A stretch of DNA of 64,000 nt from Niabella yanshanensis (GTDB lineage Bacteria > Bacteroidota > Bacteroidia > Chitinophagales > Chitinophagaceae): contig NZ_CP139960.1 in assembly GCF_034424215.1 (NCBI RefSeq), positions 1,302,001-1,366,000 on the forward strand. The letters are read 5' to 3'. Shown piece by piece: positions 8,514-17,336 of this stretch. Every line of letters starts with the position of its first letter. The stretch's first letter is position 1. The translations under genes were made by a program, and so were the position numbers. Below the pieces are notes generated by a model. That model made no database searches. It was given only the letters and a program-made list of their open reading frames with translations, and had not been told where the DNA came from.

Positions 8514-10073
8514 ATGAAAGTTAAACAGTTAGTACTGGTAGTAGTGGTTAGCGTACTATCAGCTTTTGCAGGAGTTTACATTTACGGAAAATTTTTCAGG
8601 AGTAGTTCGGCCGGGTTAGGACTTCCGGTAGATGGAAAGTTGCCTGTTAATTATGCCAGTTTTTTTGACAGTAAAGGAAATGCGGCAGAGCCTACCGATT
8701 TCACCAAAGCTTCGCAGTCAGCGGTTCCGGCCGTTGTGCATATCAAAACGAAAATACCGGCTAAGCAAGTGACCAATGATCTGCCCAACAGCCGGGGAGG
8801 TGGCCGCGATCCTTTTGAAGATTTCTTTGGAGATTTCTTCGGTGGCGGCATGGGTCCGCAAATCATTCCTGAACAAAGAGCTTCGGGTAGCGGCGTTATT
8901 ATCAGCCAGGACGGTTATATTGTAACCAATAACCACGTTATTTCTGACAGGGATGGCAAAGGAATTGCCCCTGAGATCAAGGTAACCTTAAACGAAGGAA
9001 GAAAAACCTACACGGCCAAAGTGGTAGGTCGCGATCCAAGTACCGACCTGGCAGTTTTGAAAATAGAAGCTACCAGCCTGCCTTACCTGATTTATGGTAA
9101 CTCAGACCATCTGCAATTAGGTCAGTGGGTGTTAGCTGTGGGTTATCCTTTTAACCTGGAAGCTACCGTGACAGCGGGTATCATTAGTGCAAAAGGAAGA
9201 AGCATTGGCATTAACAGCCAGCAAAGCCAGTCGCCTGTGGAGTCATTCATACAAACAGATGCGGCAGTAAACTCTGGTAACAGTGGTGGCGCCCTGATTA
9301 ATACCAACGGAGAACTGATCGGCATTAATTCTGCGATCCTGGCTCCGGGTGGAACTTACGCCGGTTATTCGTTTGCTATACCTTCTACTATTGTTAGAAA
9401 GATAGTAAACGATATTGTTAAGTTTGGAGATGTGAAGCGTGGTTACCTGGGTGTAACTTATTCGCCGCAATCTGCCCAGAACGAAGAATACCTGAAAAGA
9501 GCAGGACTCCAGGATGGTGTGTATGTATTAGGCACAGATCCTGACGGAGGAGCCGGCAAAGCAGGTATTAAGAAAGGCGATATCATCACCAAAATCAACG
9601 GAAGGGATATTGTTTCAGGTTTGGAAATCAGCGGGGCTATTGCAAGTGCACAACCTGGCGACAAAGTAAAACTCACCTATGTTCGTGCCGGAAAAGAAAA
9701 TACAGTGGATGTAACCTTGTCAGCGCAATCAAAAATGGTGCAGATCACTTCAGCGGAAGCTATCGGCGATCGTTTAGGTGTGGATCTGAAAAATGTGGAA
9801 TCACAACGTGCTACCCAGTTAAGAATCAAGGGCGGTGTTGAAGTAACCAATATAAAATCAGATGGTCCGCTGAGAAGAACGCGTATGGAGAAAGGATTTA
9901 TTATCACTTCTGTAAACGGAAGGGAAATTAAGAACGTAGATGAGTTTGCGCAGATGTTATCGCAGGCCAGGGGAAGTACGATCGAACTGGTGGGTATTTA
10001 CCCCGGATATAGCGGAAGGTACAGCTACCAGATCAATTTGTCGGGAGATGAAGCAGATGGCGGAGCATTCTAG
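8514..10073 (+). CDS. degP: DegP/HtrA-type periplasmic serine protease
   Basis: An envelope quality-control protease of 519 residues, with an N-terminal signal anchor (VLVVVVSVLSAFAGVYIYG). The trypsin-like domain has the catalytic triad His141 (TNNHVIS), Asp178 (STDLAVLK) and Ser257 (GNSGGAL). Two PDZ domains follow, at about residues 305-400 and 415-510. A glycine- and phenylalanine-rich linker (DPFEDFFGDFFGGG) precedes the protease domain, as in the Q-linker of DegP/DegQ. A GTG at 8502 is in frame, but ATG 8514 gives a conventional start. DegP and DegQ cannot be separated from sequence alone. Confidence 0.95.
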   Translation: MKVKQLVLVVVVSVLSAFAGVYIYGKFFRSSSAGLGLPVDGKLPVNYASFFDSKGNAAEPTDFTKASQSAVPAVVHIKTKIPAKQVTNDLPNSRGGGRDPFEDFFGDFFGGGMGPQIIPEQRASGSGVIISQDGYIVTNNHVISDRDGKGIAPEIKVTLNEGRKTYTAKVVGRDPSTDLAVLKIEATSLPYLIYGNSDHLQLGQWVLAVGYPFNLEATVTAGIISAKGRSIGINSQQSQSPVESFIQTDAAVNSGNSGGALINTNGELIGINSAILAPGGTYAGYSFAIPSTIVRKIVNDIVKFGDVKRGYLGVTYSPQSAQNEEYLKRAGLQDGVYVLGTDPDGGAGKAGIKKGDIITKINGRDIVSGLEISGAIASAQPGDKVKLTYVRAGKENTVDVTLSAQSKMVQITSAEAIGDRLGVDLKNVESQRATQLRIKGGVEVTNIKSDGPLRRTRMEKGFIITSVNGREIKNVDEFAQMLSQARGSTIELVGIYPGYSGRYSYQINLSGDEADGGAF

Positions 10074-10096
10074 AAGAAACTTGTAACAACAATAAC

Positions 10097-10130
10097 AAAA
10101 CAGGCCGTGGTTTAAACCACGGCCTGTTTT
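10097..10130. terminator. Bidirectional palindromic terminator
   Basis: A perfect 17+17 palindrome (AAAACAGGCCGTGGTTT and its complement) with T-runs on both strands lies between the convergent protease gene and the DUF4886 gene. Confidence 0.85.
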
Positions 10131-10151
10131 ATATAATAAATTGAATACACA

Positions 10152-11000
10152 CTAAAGCTTTATTTTAGACACCCGGAAAGGTTTTTTAACGGCTTTATGT
10201 GCGGCTGTTTTAGCTATAGTGGCCTGCAAGTCAGAAAGCTTTTGCGGTTTGTAGGTATTCTTGCGAACATCGGTATTAAAAAGCTTTTCATACCAGGTAC
10301 AGGCAGCAGTAAAACGGCCATAATCCAGGTTCAAATGGTACCCATCTCTTGTATAACGATCGCCAATGCTGGAAGTTCGTCCATTTTGAACAGCAGTGCC
10401 GGAAGGAACAATAAATTTAAACCATCCCGATTTACTAAGCCTCTTTGAAACATCTACTATCTGTTCGTACATTATTTTTTGCTGCCGGTTATAATTGGCA
10501 AACCCTGTATGTTTGGAGTCCTGCTGGTAAGCCCATGTCTGATGGTACACTAAAGCAGCACCAGGCGCTTTTGACTTTACATAATTGACCAGCAAGGGTA
10601 AATGCTTCATTATGACATCATATTTCCCGGAGAGCGGACTGGCCTGCTGTAAACTGATATAATCCCAGTCTTCATCGGCAATAGCTTCCTCGATACTAAC
10701 GTTTTTCCTGCTTAGTTTTTCGCCATTTAATTGCGTCTTTCTATAATCGTAGGCTTTTTTGTTGCTATCCGCGTTTTTAACATGCAGGTCGATGGGCGCG
10801 CCACCTATATACATGTTACCAATAATAATCTTCTTATCATTGGCTTTTGCCAGGTCATATAAATAGTTCTCCAGCGCATCTTCTGAAAAACTGTTACCAA
10901 TGGCTAAAATTTTTAAAACTTCAGGGTGTTTAGTCTTTTGGGCTGCTACCGCATATACCTGGAAGACGACGAGGGTAATTAAAACAATACATTTTTTCAT
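10152..11000 (-). CDS. DUF4886 protein, SGNH-hydrolase-like, secreted
   Basis: A 282-residue secreted protein. The chosen start (ATG 11000) gives a clean signal peptide MKKCIVLITLVVFQVYAVAA; an upstream in-frame start at 11081 adds 27 residues before it. The first block ILAIGNSFSEDALENYL has the GNSFS nucleophile region of SGNH-like esterases as modified in DUF4886. The C-terminal RDGYHLNLDYGRF would supply the Asp/His pair. The family occurs widely in Bacteroidota glycan-degradation settings. The substrate is unknown. The amylase gene upstream on the same strand ends in its own terminator. Confidence 0.8.
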   Translation of the reverse strand: MKKCIVLITLVVFQVYAVAAQKTKHPEVLKILAIGNSFSEDALENYLYDLAKANDKKIIIGNMYIGGAPIDLHVKNADSNKKAYDYRKTQLNGEKLSRKNVSIEEAIADEDWDYISLQQASPLSGKYDVIMKHLPLLVNYVKSKAPGAALVYHQTWAYQQDSKHTGFANYNRQQKIMYEQIVDVSKRLSKSGWFKFIVPSGTAVQNGRTSSIGDRYTRDGYHLNLDYGRFTAACTWYEKLFNTDVRKNTYKPQKLSDLQATIAKTAAHKAVKKPFRVSKIKL

Positions 11001-11104
11001 AGGGATAAAAATATAACTTTTAAACAGTTTGCACGTGTTCATCGGATGCCTGCTTACAAGTGGGTTTATTGACACTGTCATTGCTGGTGCGATACAGCAA
11101 TAAA

Positions 11105-11127
11105 AAAACCTGGCTGCACCAGGTTTT
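11105..11127 (-). terminator. Hairpin terminator after amylase gene
   Basis: A 9-bp stem AAAACCTGG with its complement and a 5-base loop lies 21 bases downstream of the reverse-strand amylase stop. An A-run on the plus strand supplies the U-tract. Confidence 0.7.
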
Positions 11128-11147
11128 AATGCTGTTTAGATTCTTTA

Positions 11148-12533
11148 TTATTTTTTTACATATACCAGGTATTCCCAAGGCTGCATGTCGAAGCTTTTAG
11201 ACGAACTAAAGTCATTGGATGCCTGGGAAAAAGCGTTTTCAAATGAGCCATTGAGTGCGTTATCGATAATATCAAACCTGGCTATATCTCTGGAAAGGTT
11301 CAACACCACCACTACTTCATCGTCACCGTTTTTACGCAGGTAAGCAAATATTTTATCGTCTGCCGTGGTTGTTAATTTCAGCGTCTGTACTGCCGGATCG
11401 CCCCCTCTCAGTGCAGCATGAGTTGCATGCAGGTTCAACAGGGTTTTATAAAAATCATGTAATTCATATTTCCCCGTCCACGGAATGGGATCTTTGTCAA
11501 AAAATTTCAATCGCTTATCTTTTAATGGCAGCTCCTGGCCGCTGTAAATTAGCGGTACGCCATTCCAGGTGCAGCTAAACACCGCCAGCGCCTTAGCCAT
11601 ATCCCCGTATTTCTCATATTCGGTGCCATTCCAGCTATTCTCATCATGATTAGTGGTAAACCAGGCCCTCATACTGCTATCGCCAATATTGCTGTATTGC
11701 TGTAGCAGGTCTAACAATTCATGCAAGGGCTGGTGCTGCTGGTAAAAATCTTTGGTTTTGTGCATCCATTTCCAGGAGTAGCTGGCGTCAAAGACCTTAC
11801 CATAGTCGGGGGTTTCCAGCTCGTCAAACTCTCCCAGCCAGAACAGGGGCTTTACTGCATCTACCTGCGGCCTGGCTTCCTGCCAGAAATCCACTTCTAC
11901 CCATGAGGCTAGATCGCATCGGAAGCCATCAATATTACATTCGGTAATCCAAAACTTCATAGCATCGATCATAGCTTTGCGCAGTTCAGGGTTTTGAAAA
12001 TTCAATTCAATAATATCATCCATACCACTGGCTACATGAAAAGTACCTGTAGCAGAATCATGCAGGTAGTAATCCGGGTTAGATTTTGTCCATACATGAT
12101 CCCAGCCGGTATGATTTGCTACCCAGTCAATAATCACTTTAAAACCCTGGCTGTGGGCCGTGTCTACCAGTTTCTTAAAATCTTCCAGGGTACCAAATTC
12201 AGGGTTGATAGATGTATAATCAGAACAGGCATAATAGCTCCCCAGCGAACCCTTCATTTTCTCCTTAGCAATGGGCGTTATGGGCATGAACCATAAAACC
12301 TGTACGCCCATGTCTTTCAACCTGGAAAGCTCTTTTACAAATGCGTTAAAAGTGCCTTCCTGTGTGTATTGCCGCACATTTACCTCGTAAATATTGGTTG
12401 CATGCTTCCAGTCTGTGTTTGTTGTTGCCATTGTACCGGTTTTATTTTGTTGGTTATCTTTTTCTTCTTTAGGCATCAGCTTGCAAGAGCTTAACAACAT
12501 CATACTTACTGCTAAAACTGCCAGTTTGCTCAT
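11148..12533 (-). CDS. GH13 alpha-amylase family lipoprotein
   Basis: A 461-residue secreted glycoside hydrolase acting on alpha-glucans. The signal sequence ends in the lipobox LSSC at residue ~16, so it should be membrane-anchored. The (beta/alpha)8 barrel shows all four GH13 regions: DWVANHTG; GFRCDLAS with nucleophile Asp207; LGEFDE with acid/base Glu235; and TNHDENS with the transition-state Asp297. A beta-rich C-terminal domain follows. It is monocistronic and divergent from ispH. The subfamily and exact product specificity cannot be told from sequence. Confidence 0.93.
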   Translation of the reverse strand: MSKLAVLAVSMMLLSSCKLMPKEEKDNQQNKTGTMATTNTDWKHATNIYEVNVRQYTQEGTFNAFVKELSRLKDMGVQVLWFMPITPIAKEKMKGSLGSYYACSDYTSINPEFGTLEDFKKLVDTAHSQGFKVIIDWVANHTGWDHVWTKSNPDYYLHDSATGTFHVASGMDDIIELNFQNPELRKAMIDAMKFWITECNIDGFRCDLASWVEVDFWQEARPQVDAVKPLFWLGEFDELETPDYGKVFDASYSWKWMHKTKDFYQQHQPLHELLDLLQQYSNIGDSSMRAWFTTNHDENSWNGTEYEKYGDMAKALAVFSCTWNGVPLIYSGQELPLKDKRLKFFDKDPIPWTGKYELHDFYKTLLNLHATHAALRGGDPAVQTLKLTTTADDKIFAYLRKNGDDEVVVVLNLSRDIARFDIIDNALNGSFENAFSQASNDFSSSKSFDMQPWEYLVYVKK

Positions 12534-12620
12534 AAAGAAATCTTTGAAATTGAAGATAGGGAAATATTTGTATTGAGTGGTATTGCTTTTACAACGGTTA
12601 GTTTATCGGGTTTTCCTGTT

Positions 12621-12628
12621 TATCTTTG
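12621..12628 (+). promoter_or_regulatory. -7 promoter box directly before ispH
   Basis: TATCTTTG lies only 5 bases before the ATG at 12634, in the context TATCTTTGCAGGT. With initiation a few bases downstream of the box, the ispH mRNA would be almost leaderless. It also rules out the in-frame start at 12577. Confidence 0.6.
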
Positions 12629-12633
12629 CAGGT

Positions 12634-13860
12634 ATGAAGCAGTTTGAAGTACCGGTTTTCTACAGGAGTTCTCTCATATCCACCATAAAAAAACTGAGGA
12701 AGGAAAAAGACAAATTAAAAAAAGATTTCAGTCCTACCCTATTAAATTTCGGACCGGTACAGATATACCTGGCCCGGCATTTTGGCTTTTGCTATGGTGT
12801 TGAGAATGCAATAGAAATTGCTTTTAAAACAGTGGAAGAAAATCCCGGGAAACGGATTTTCTTACTCAGCGAAATGATCCATAACCCGCAGGTAAACGCG
12901 GACCTTAGCCGGCACGGCGTTCAGTTTTTACAGGACACTTATGGTAAGGAGCTTATTCCGTTCGATGATCTCACTTCAGATGACATTGTGCTGATACCCG
13001 CTTTCGGTACCACCCTTGCCATCGAAAAGAAATTAAATGACATCGGCATTCCAACAGAAAAGTACAACACTACTTGTCCTTTTGTAGAAAAAGTGTGGAA
13101 TCGCAGCGCGGCTATTGCCAAAAAAGATTATACCATCATTATACATGGCAAACCATCGCACGAGGAAACGAGGGCTACTTTTTCACATGCAGCTGCGGGT
13201 GCACCTTCAGTAGTAGTAAAAGACATGAAGGAAACACAGCGACTGGCCTTGTACATTACCGGCGAACTGGATGCAGCCCGTTTTTACGAAGAATTTAAAA
13301 ACCAGTATAGCGAAGGCTTTGATGTAACCAAAGACTTTGCAAGAATTGGTGTAGTGAACCAAACCACTATGCTGGCCAGCGACACGCAGGCCATTGCCGA
13401 TTATTTAAAACAGGTTATGGTAGAAAAGTACAACCTGTCAAAGGAAAACCTGGCAGAACGCTTTGCAGATACCAGGGATACCTTATGCTATGCTACCAAC
13501 GACAATCAAACATCGGTTTCGTCAATGCTTCAAACAGATGCTGACCTCGCTATTGTTGTAGGGGGGTATAACTCCTCTAACACTTCACACCTGGTGGAAC
13601 TTTGTGAAGAAAAACTCCCTACTTATTATATCAACAGTCCTGATAAGATCATCTCTCAAAAAGAGATCATCCATTTCAATTTTCACACCAGCCAGGAGTT
13701 GCTTACTGCAGACTACCTGCCTCAGCAGGAGCCGGTAAAAATATTAATCACCAGTGGCGCCTCCTGTCCGGATATACTGGTTGAGCAAGTGATTGAAAAA
13801 ATAACGGGCTTTTATCCCAATGCGCTCCCGATGGAAGCTGTAGCGCAGCAATTAGTGTAA
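12634..13860 (+). CDS. ispH: 4-hydroxy-3-methylbut-2-enyl diphosphate reductase
   Basis: This is the last enzyme of the MEP pathway, reducing HMBPP to IPP and DMAPP with a [4Fe-4S] cluster. The three cluster cysteines are visible: Cys53 (FGFCYGV), Cys148 (TTCPFV) and Cys285 (TLCYATND). The conserved HGK and ATFSHA segments are present. At 408 residues it is longer than E. coli IspH (316), with an N-terminal extension of about 40 residues and an insert; this matches the long form found in Bacteroidota. ATG 12634 is chosen because a -7 box lies immediately before it. Confidence 0.95.
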   Translation: MKQFEVPVFYRSSLISTIKKLRKEKDKLKKDFSPTLLNFGPVQIYLARHFGFCYGVENAIEIAFKTVEENPGKRIFLLSEMIHNPQVNADLSRHGVQFLQDTYGKELIPFDDLTSDDIVLIPAFGTTLAIEKKLNDIGIPTEKYNTTCPFVEKVWNRSAAIAKKDYTIIIHGKPSHEETRATFSHAAAGAPSVVVKDMKETQRLALYITGELDAARFYEEFKNQYSEGFDVTKDFARIGVVNQTTMLASDTQAIADYLKQVMVEKYNLSKENLAERFADTRDTLCYATNDNQTSVSSMLQTDADLAIVVGGYNSSNTSHLVELCEEKLPTYYINSPDKIISQKEIIHFNFHTSQELLTADYLPQQEPVKILITSGASCPDILVEQVIEKITGFYPNALPMEAVAQQLV

Positions 13861-13878
13861 CTGTTTCAATTAATAAGC

Positions 13879-16572
13879 TTAATAGGAAGTTTCCAGCAAT
13901 TGTTCCAGCTGGGTTATTCCTTTCGACAGGATACTTTTGATGATCCGGTAACTCCTCAATGCATTATCAGGCAGCTCGTCTTTGATCGCTTTTTCTTCCA
14001 GCAACTCGAAGTGCGGCATCAGCTTTTTGCCGATCGTAACGGCAGTAGATGATTTAAGCTTATGAGCCAGCATCTTTATTTCTTTATAATTTCTTTCGTT
14101 AATAGCCTGATCCAGCTCCTCCATTTGCCCTGGCACCTGCGATAAAAACAATTCGATCACTTCTTTTTCGAATTCTTTATTATTATCAGAAAGCTCTCTC
14201 AGGTAACTCAGGTCCACCACGCTGTTATCGGTTGAAAAAAGCTTCTGTGACGGGCTGGATGCCACTTTTACAGCAGGTTCTATAGGCACACTGAAATCCC
14301 GGGCAACCAGGGCGCTTATTTTCTCAAACAGCTGCCGTGTATTCACCGGCTTGGTCAAATAGTCATTCATACCTGCTTCCAGGCACCTGTCTTTTTCTCC
14401 TGCCAGTACGTGGGCTGTCAATGCTATAATAGGCAGCTCCAAATGCAGTTCCTTCCTGATGATTTTGGTAGTATCATACCCGTTCATATCAGGCAGCTCA
14501 ATATCCATTAAAACAATGTCGTAGAAATTTTCCTTTACTTTTTCTACGGCCTGGAAACCATTTTCTGCTACATCTATTTTCACATTGGTTCCCAGGAAAA
14601 TGCCATTAATCAGTTTTATATTAAGCGAGTTATCTTCTACCAGCAATATTCTTAAATCATCCAGGAAAGAAAGATCTGTTACCGTTTCGATAGGTGTAGC
14701 ATTGCTCAGCTCTGCTTCATTAAAATTGGCAAATTCCATGGTAAAGCTGAATATGGAACCCACCCCTAACTCGCTGGTCACCGTAATTTCGCCGCCCTGG
14801 CTTTGAACAATATGTTTGGCAATACTCAGGCCCAACCCTGTACCACCATACAACCTCGTTGTTTCCACCCCCGCCTGCTCAAAACGCTTAAATACCCTCG
14901 ACAGTTTATCTTTTGAAATACCAATACCCGAATCTTTGATCCTGAACTCAATAATCGAAGTCTTTTCGTTAGAGGAAATCATTTTGGCAAAAATCAACAC
15001 GCTACCCTTGGGTGTAAATTTAATAGCATTTCCTACGATATTGGTAATCACCTGGGTCAGTCTCACCGGATCACCTATCACCACTTCGGGCACATTGTTA
15101 TCGCACTCATAGCTCAGGGTAATGCCCTTACTTTTGGCTTTGGGCAGGTATAAAACGCATATAGAATTCAGGATACCGTCAATACTTACAGGATGCTCTT
15201 CAAAAACCATCATATTCGATTCCAGCTTCGAAAAGTCCAGGATATCATTTAATAATCTCAGGAGGTTCTCTCCTGCGGACCGGATAATCCGGACATACTC
15301 ATTTTCTTCCGTACCAATATCCCTTTTGCCCAGCAGCTCGGCAAAGCCCAGGATGGCATTGATCGGCGTCCTGATCTCGTGGCTCATGTTGCTAAGGAAG
15401 GATTCCTTTAATTTAAGCGATTCTTCCACCAGCTTTTTAGCTTCGATCAACTCATTCTCAAACTGTTTTATATTGCTGATATCATCAAAAACAGAGATCG
15501 CATACTCCAGCTGGTTCTTTTCATTGTAAAGCGGGATAGCGCTTACCCTTAAGGGAATCTGATTACCGTTTACGTCTACGGTAGTTTCGTTAAAGCCAAT
15601 ATTTTCCTCTCCATGAATAGCATGGGTAATAAATAGCTTATCCCTGAGATCGTCTTTTAGAGCGCCGCTGAAGGTATAGGTATGATCCAGGGCTTCAAAT
15701 ACTTTGCCATCTGAAAGCAACTGCTGATCCAGTAAGGTAACTGCTTTTTGATTAGCATGATACTCGTTGCTTTTGGTATTTACAATAATAACACCCACGG
15801 GTAACTTATCCAGGATACTTTCAAGCCTTATCTGCGATTTCAACAGCAGCTTCTCCGTGTCCACCAATCGCTGGTAAATCTTACGAATGTAAACGAGCGT
15901 AAGCATAATGATCAGCACGGCTACCACCACACTGGTGATCACAACGTAGATCACCATATTAAAGCTATCATTTTCCTTCCTAAGCTTATCAGACTGTAAA
16001 GCTTTTTCGGTATTAATAAAGTTTAATACATTATACCGGAGCTTGTTAACCAGCCTTGTTTCGTCTCCTCCGTTTAAGAAATTCCATGCCTCCAAAAAAG
16101 ACACGTACTTGCGTTTAACAATGATGCTATAGGCTACTTCCTTCTGATCGCTGACCAGGCCTGCAATACTATCCAGCAACAAACGCTGCCGGTATATCAT
16201 AGGCAGGCTTTTTAAAGAATTAATACGGGTATGCAGTATGCGGCTGGAAATACCAAAAGACTTCAGAAAGGAGGAGTCATTGGTGATGATATAACCGCGA
16301 TAAGCAGATTGTACGTCCTGGATGTCGTTAAGGATATCCTGTGAGCGGGTAATGATAATGCCGGACAAATTAACATCCCTCATAGATTGCTTATACCTGA
16401 TGGTTCTTGAATTGGCAAAAATTCCCAGCCCTATCAGGATAAGCGCACTAACACTCAGGGCGATAGTAATTTTTACCTTTTCAGATAATGCTATGGGTTT
16501 TCCTGAACTCACTTTTATTAAGTTATTCCAATATTCTTCAGGTTTAGCCTTGCTACAACAGCTATAAGCCAC
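13879..16572 (-). CDS. Hybrid sensor histidine kinase with REC and HPt
   Basis: An 897-residue phosphorelay protein of the inner membrane. Order: TM1 (about 34-53), a CHASE3-like periplasmic region, TM2 (about 208-230), a PAS domain (about 250-375), HisKA with phospho-accepting His398 in SHEIRTP, a HATPase domain (G boxes DSGIGIS and GGTGLGLSI), a receiver domain with Asp690 in LMDIELPD, and a C-terminal HPt domain with His837 in LAHKLKSS. All relay residues are intact. No DNA-binding output gene is adjacent, so the final target is unknown; the stand-alone receiver at 31984 is too far away to link. It converges with ispH with 18 bases between stops. Confidence 0.93.
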   Translation of the reverse strand: MAYSCCSKAKPEEYWNNLIKVSSGKPIALSEKVKITIALSVSALILIGLGIFANSRTIRYKQSMRDVNLSGIIITRSQDILNDIQDVQSAYRGYIITNDSSFLKSFGISSRILHTRINSLKSLPMIYRQRLLLDSIAGLVSDQKEVAYSIIVKRKYVSFLEAWNFLNGGDETRLVNKLRYNVLNFINTEKALQSDKLRKENDSFNMVIYVVITSVVVAVLIIMLTLVYIRKIYQRLVDTEKLLLKSQIRLESILDKLPVGVIIVNTKSNEYHANQKAVTLLDQQLLSDGKVFEALDHTYTFSGALKDDLRDKLFITHAIHGEENIGFNETTVDVNGNQIPLRVSAIPLYNEKNQLEYAISVFDDISNIKQFENELIEAKKLVEESLKLKESFLSNMSHEIRTPINAILGFAELLGKRDIGTEENEYVRIIRSAGENLLRLLNDILDFSKLESNMMVFEEHPVSIDGILNSICVLYLPKAKSKGITLSYECDNNVPEVVIGDPVRLTQVITNIVGNAIKFTPKGSVLIFAKMISSNEKTSIIEFRIKDSGIGISKDKLSRVFKRFEQAGVETTRLYGGTGLGLSIAKHIVQSQGGEITVTSELGVGSIFSFTMEFANFNEAELSNATPIETVTDLSFLDDLRILLVEDNSLNIKLINGIFLGTNVKIDVAENGFQAVEKVKENFYDIVLMDIELPDMNGYDTTKIIRKELHLELPIIALTAHVLAGEKDRCLEAGMNDYLTKPVNTRQLFEKISALVARDFSVPIEPAVKVASSPSQKLFSTDNSVVDLSYLRELSDNNKEFEKEVIELFLSQVPGQMEELDQAINERNYKEIKMLAHKLKSSTAVTIGKKLMPHFELLEEKAIKDELPDNALRSYRIIKSILSKGITQLEQLLETSY

Positions 16573-16703
16573 GCTAGACTTGGTTAGAAGGTAACTGTAA
16601 ATGTATGAATTAATTAAAACATCACCAATATTAGTTACAGCGGGTGAAAATTAATCTGTCTATATTTGACGGGAGAAATGCCCATAAAATAAAGTTCACG
16701 GTC

Positions 16704-16889
16704 ATGAAAAACCCTTTAACATCGATGCTCGTATTTAGCCGGAAAATTTTGTTACCCGGTAATAAAAAAACAGCCAAAGCACCCCGCAGCCTATTAATAG
16801 AAAAAAAATGGTGGATGGGGGAAGATCTTTTTATTGATCAAAAGCCATTTATCAGCAATACTTTCAAAGATAAACGGGTTACCAGTTAG
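16704..16889 (+). CDS. Hypothetical small basic protein
   Basis: A 61-residue open frame beginning MKNPLTSMLVFSRK, rich in Lys and Trp, with no recognised domain or clear membrane segment. A -7-like TATATTTG at 16661-16668 precedes the ATG by 36 bases, which favours expression. An in-frame GTG at 16644 overlaps the promoter box. Conservation cannot be judged here. Confidence 0.4.
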   Translation: MKNPLTSMLVFSRKILLPGNKKTAKAPRSLLIEKKWWMGEDLFIDQKPFISNTFKDKRVTS

Positions 16890-16952
16890 GCGCGGCTCAT
16901 TATTTTACGCCCTTTAACAATGCATGCAAGCGATATGACGCATACAACAAAA

Positions 16953-16978
16953 AAGCAGCTACTTTATTGTAACTGCTT
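16953..16978 (-). terminator. Terminator of the tRNA-Arg gene
   Basis: On the reverse strand, AAGCAGTTAC pairs with GTAGCTGCTT (one G-U) around an AATAAA loop and is followed by a T-run, 12 bases after the tRNA 3' end. Confidence 0.75.
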
Positions 16979-16990
16979 GATACTTTATTG

Positions 16991-17064
16991 TGACCGCGTT
17001 AGGATTCAAACCTAAAACCTTCTGATCCGTAGTCAGATGCTCTATTCAATTGAGCTACGCAGCC
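16991..17064 (-). tRNA. tRNA-Arg(ACG), divergent core
   Basis: A 74-base cloverleaf on the reverse strand. The acceptor stem is 7 bp with G2-U71 and U4-G69 wobbles, the D stem GCUC/GAGC is intact, the anticodon stem UCUGA/UCAGA encloses loop CUACGGA (anticodon ACG), and the T stem is UUAGG/CCUAA. The T loop is UUUGAAU rather than UUCGAAU (C56 to U), and the D loop AAUUGAAUA has A at position 19 where G is nearly invariant. These two changes restore a Watson-Crick 19-56 pair. A15-U48 is likewise paired. CCA is not encoded. Probably functional. Confidence 0.88.
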
Positions 17065-17336
17065 AATTCCCGTAAGGGAGAGCAAAAGTAAGGAAAATAA
17101 TCATTCTAACAAAGCAATTTCTCAGAAAAAAGTAAAAATCTTTTGGCAACAGGGCATTAAAAAATGGCCCGCTTTGAGAGCGTTGACCACATCAGTTCTT
17201 TAATTCTGACCACGGTTTTAGATTCGGCCTGCCCTAAGTATTTATGTTCTTTCCGGGAGTTCCATGCATTTAAGTAGCCGATAAGCATTAACTTGTAGCA
17301 TAGAAAGTATTTACCCATGCTGGTGTAGCAATTTCC

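Noticed and set aside
12577-12633. Upstream in-frame start for ispH adding 19 residues
   Set aside because: The -7 promoter box lies inside it and the added residues are hydrophobic and unlike IspH.
16953-17064. tRNA-Arg as the attachment site of an integrated island
   Set aside because: No integrase gene and no repeat of the tRNA 3' end were seen on either side.
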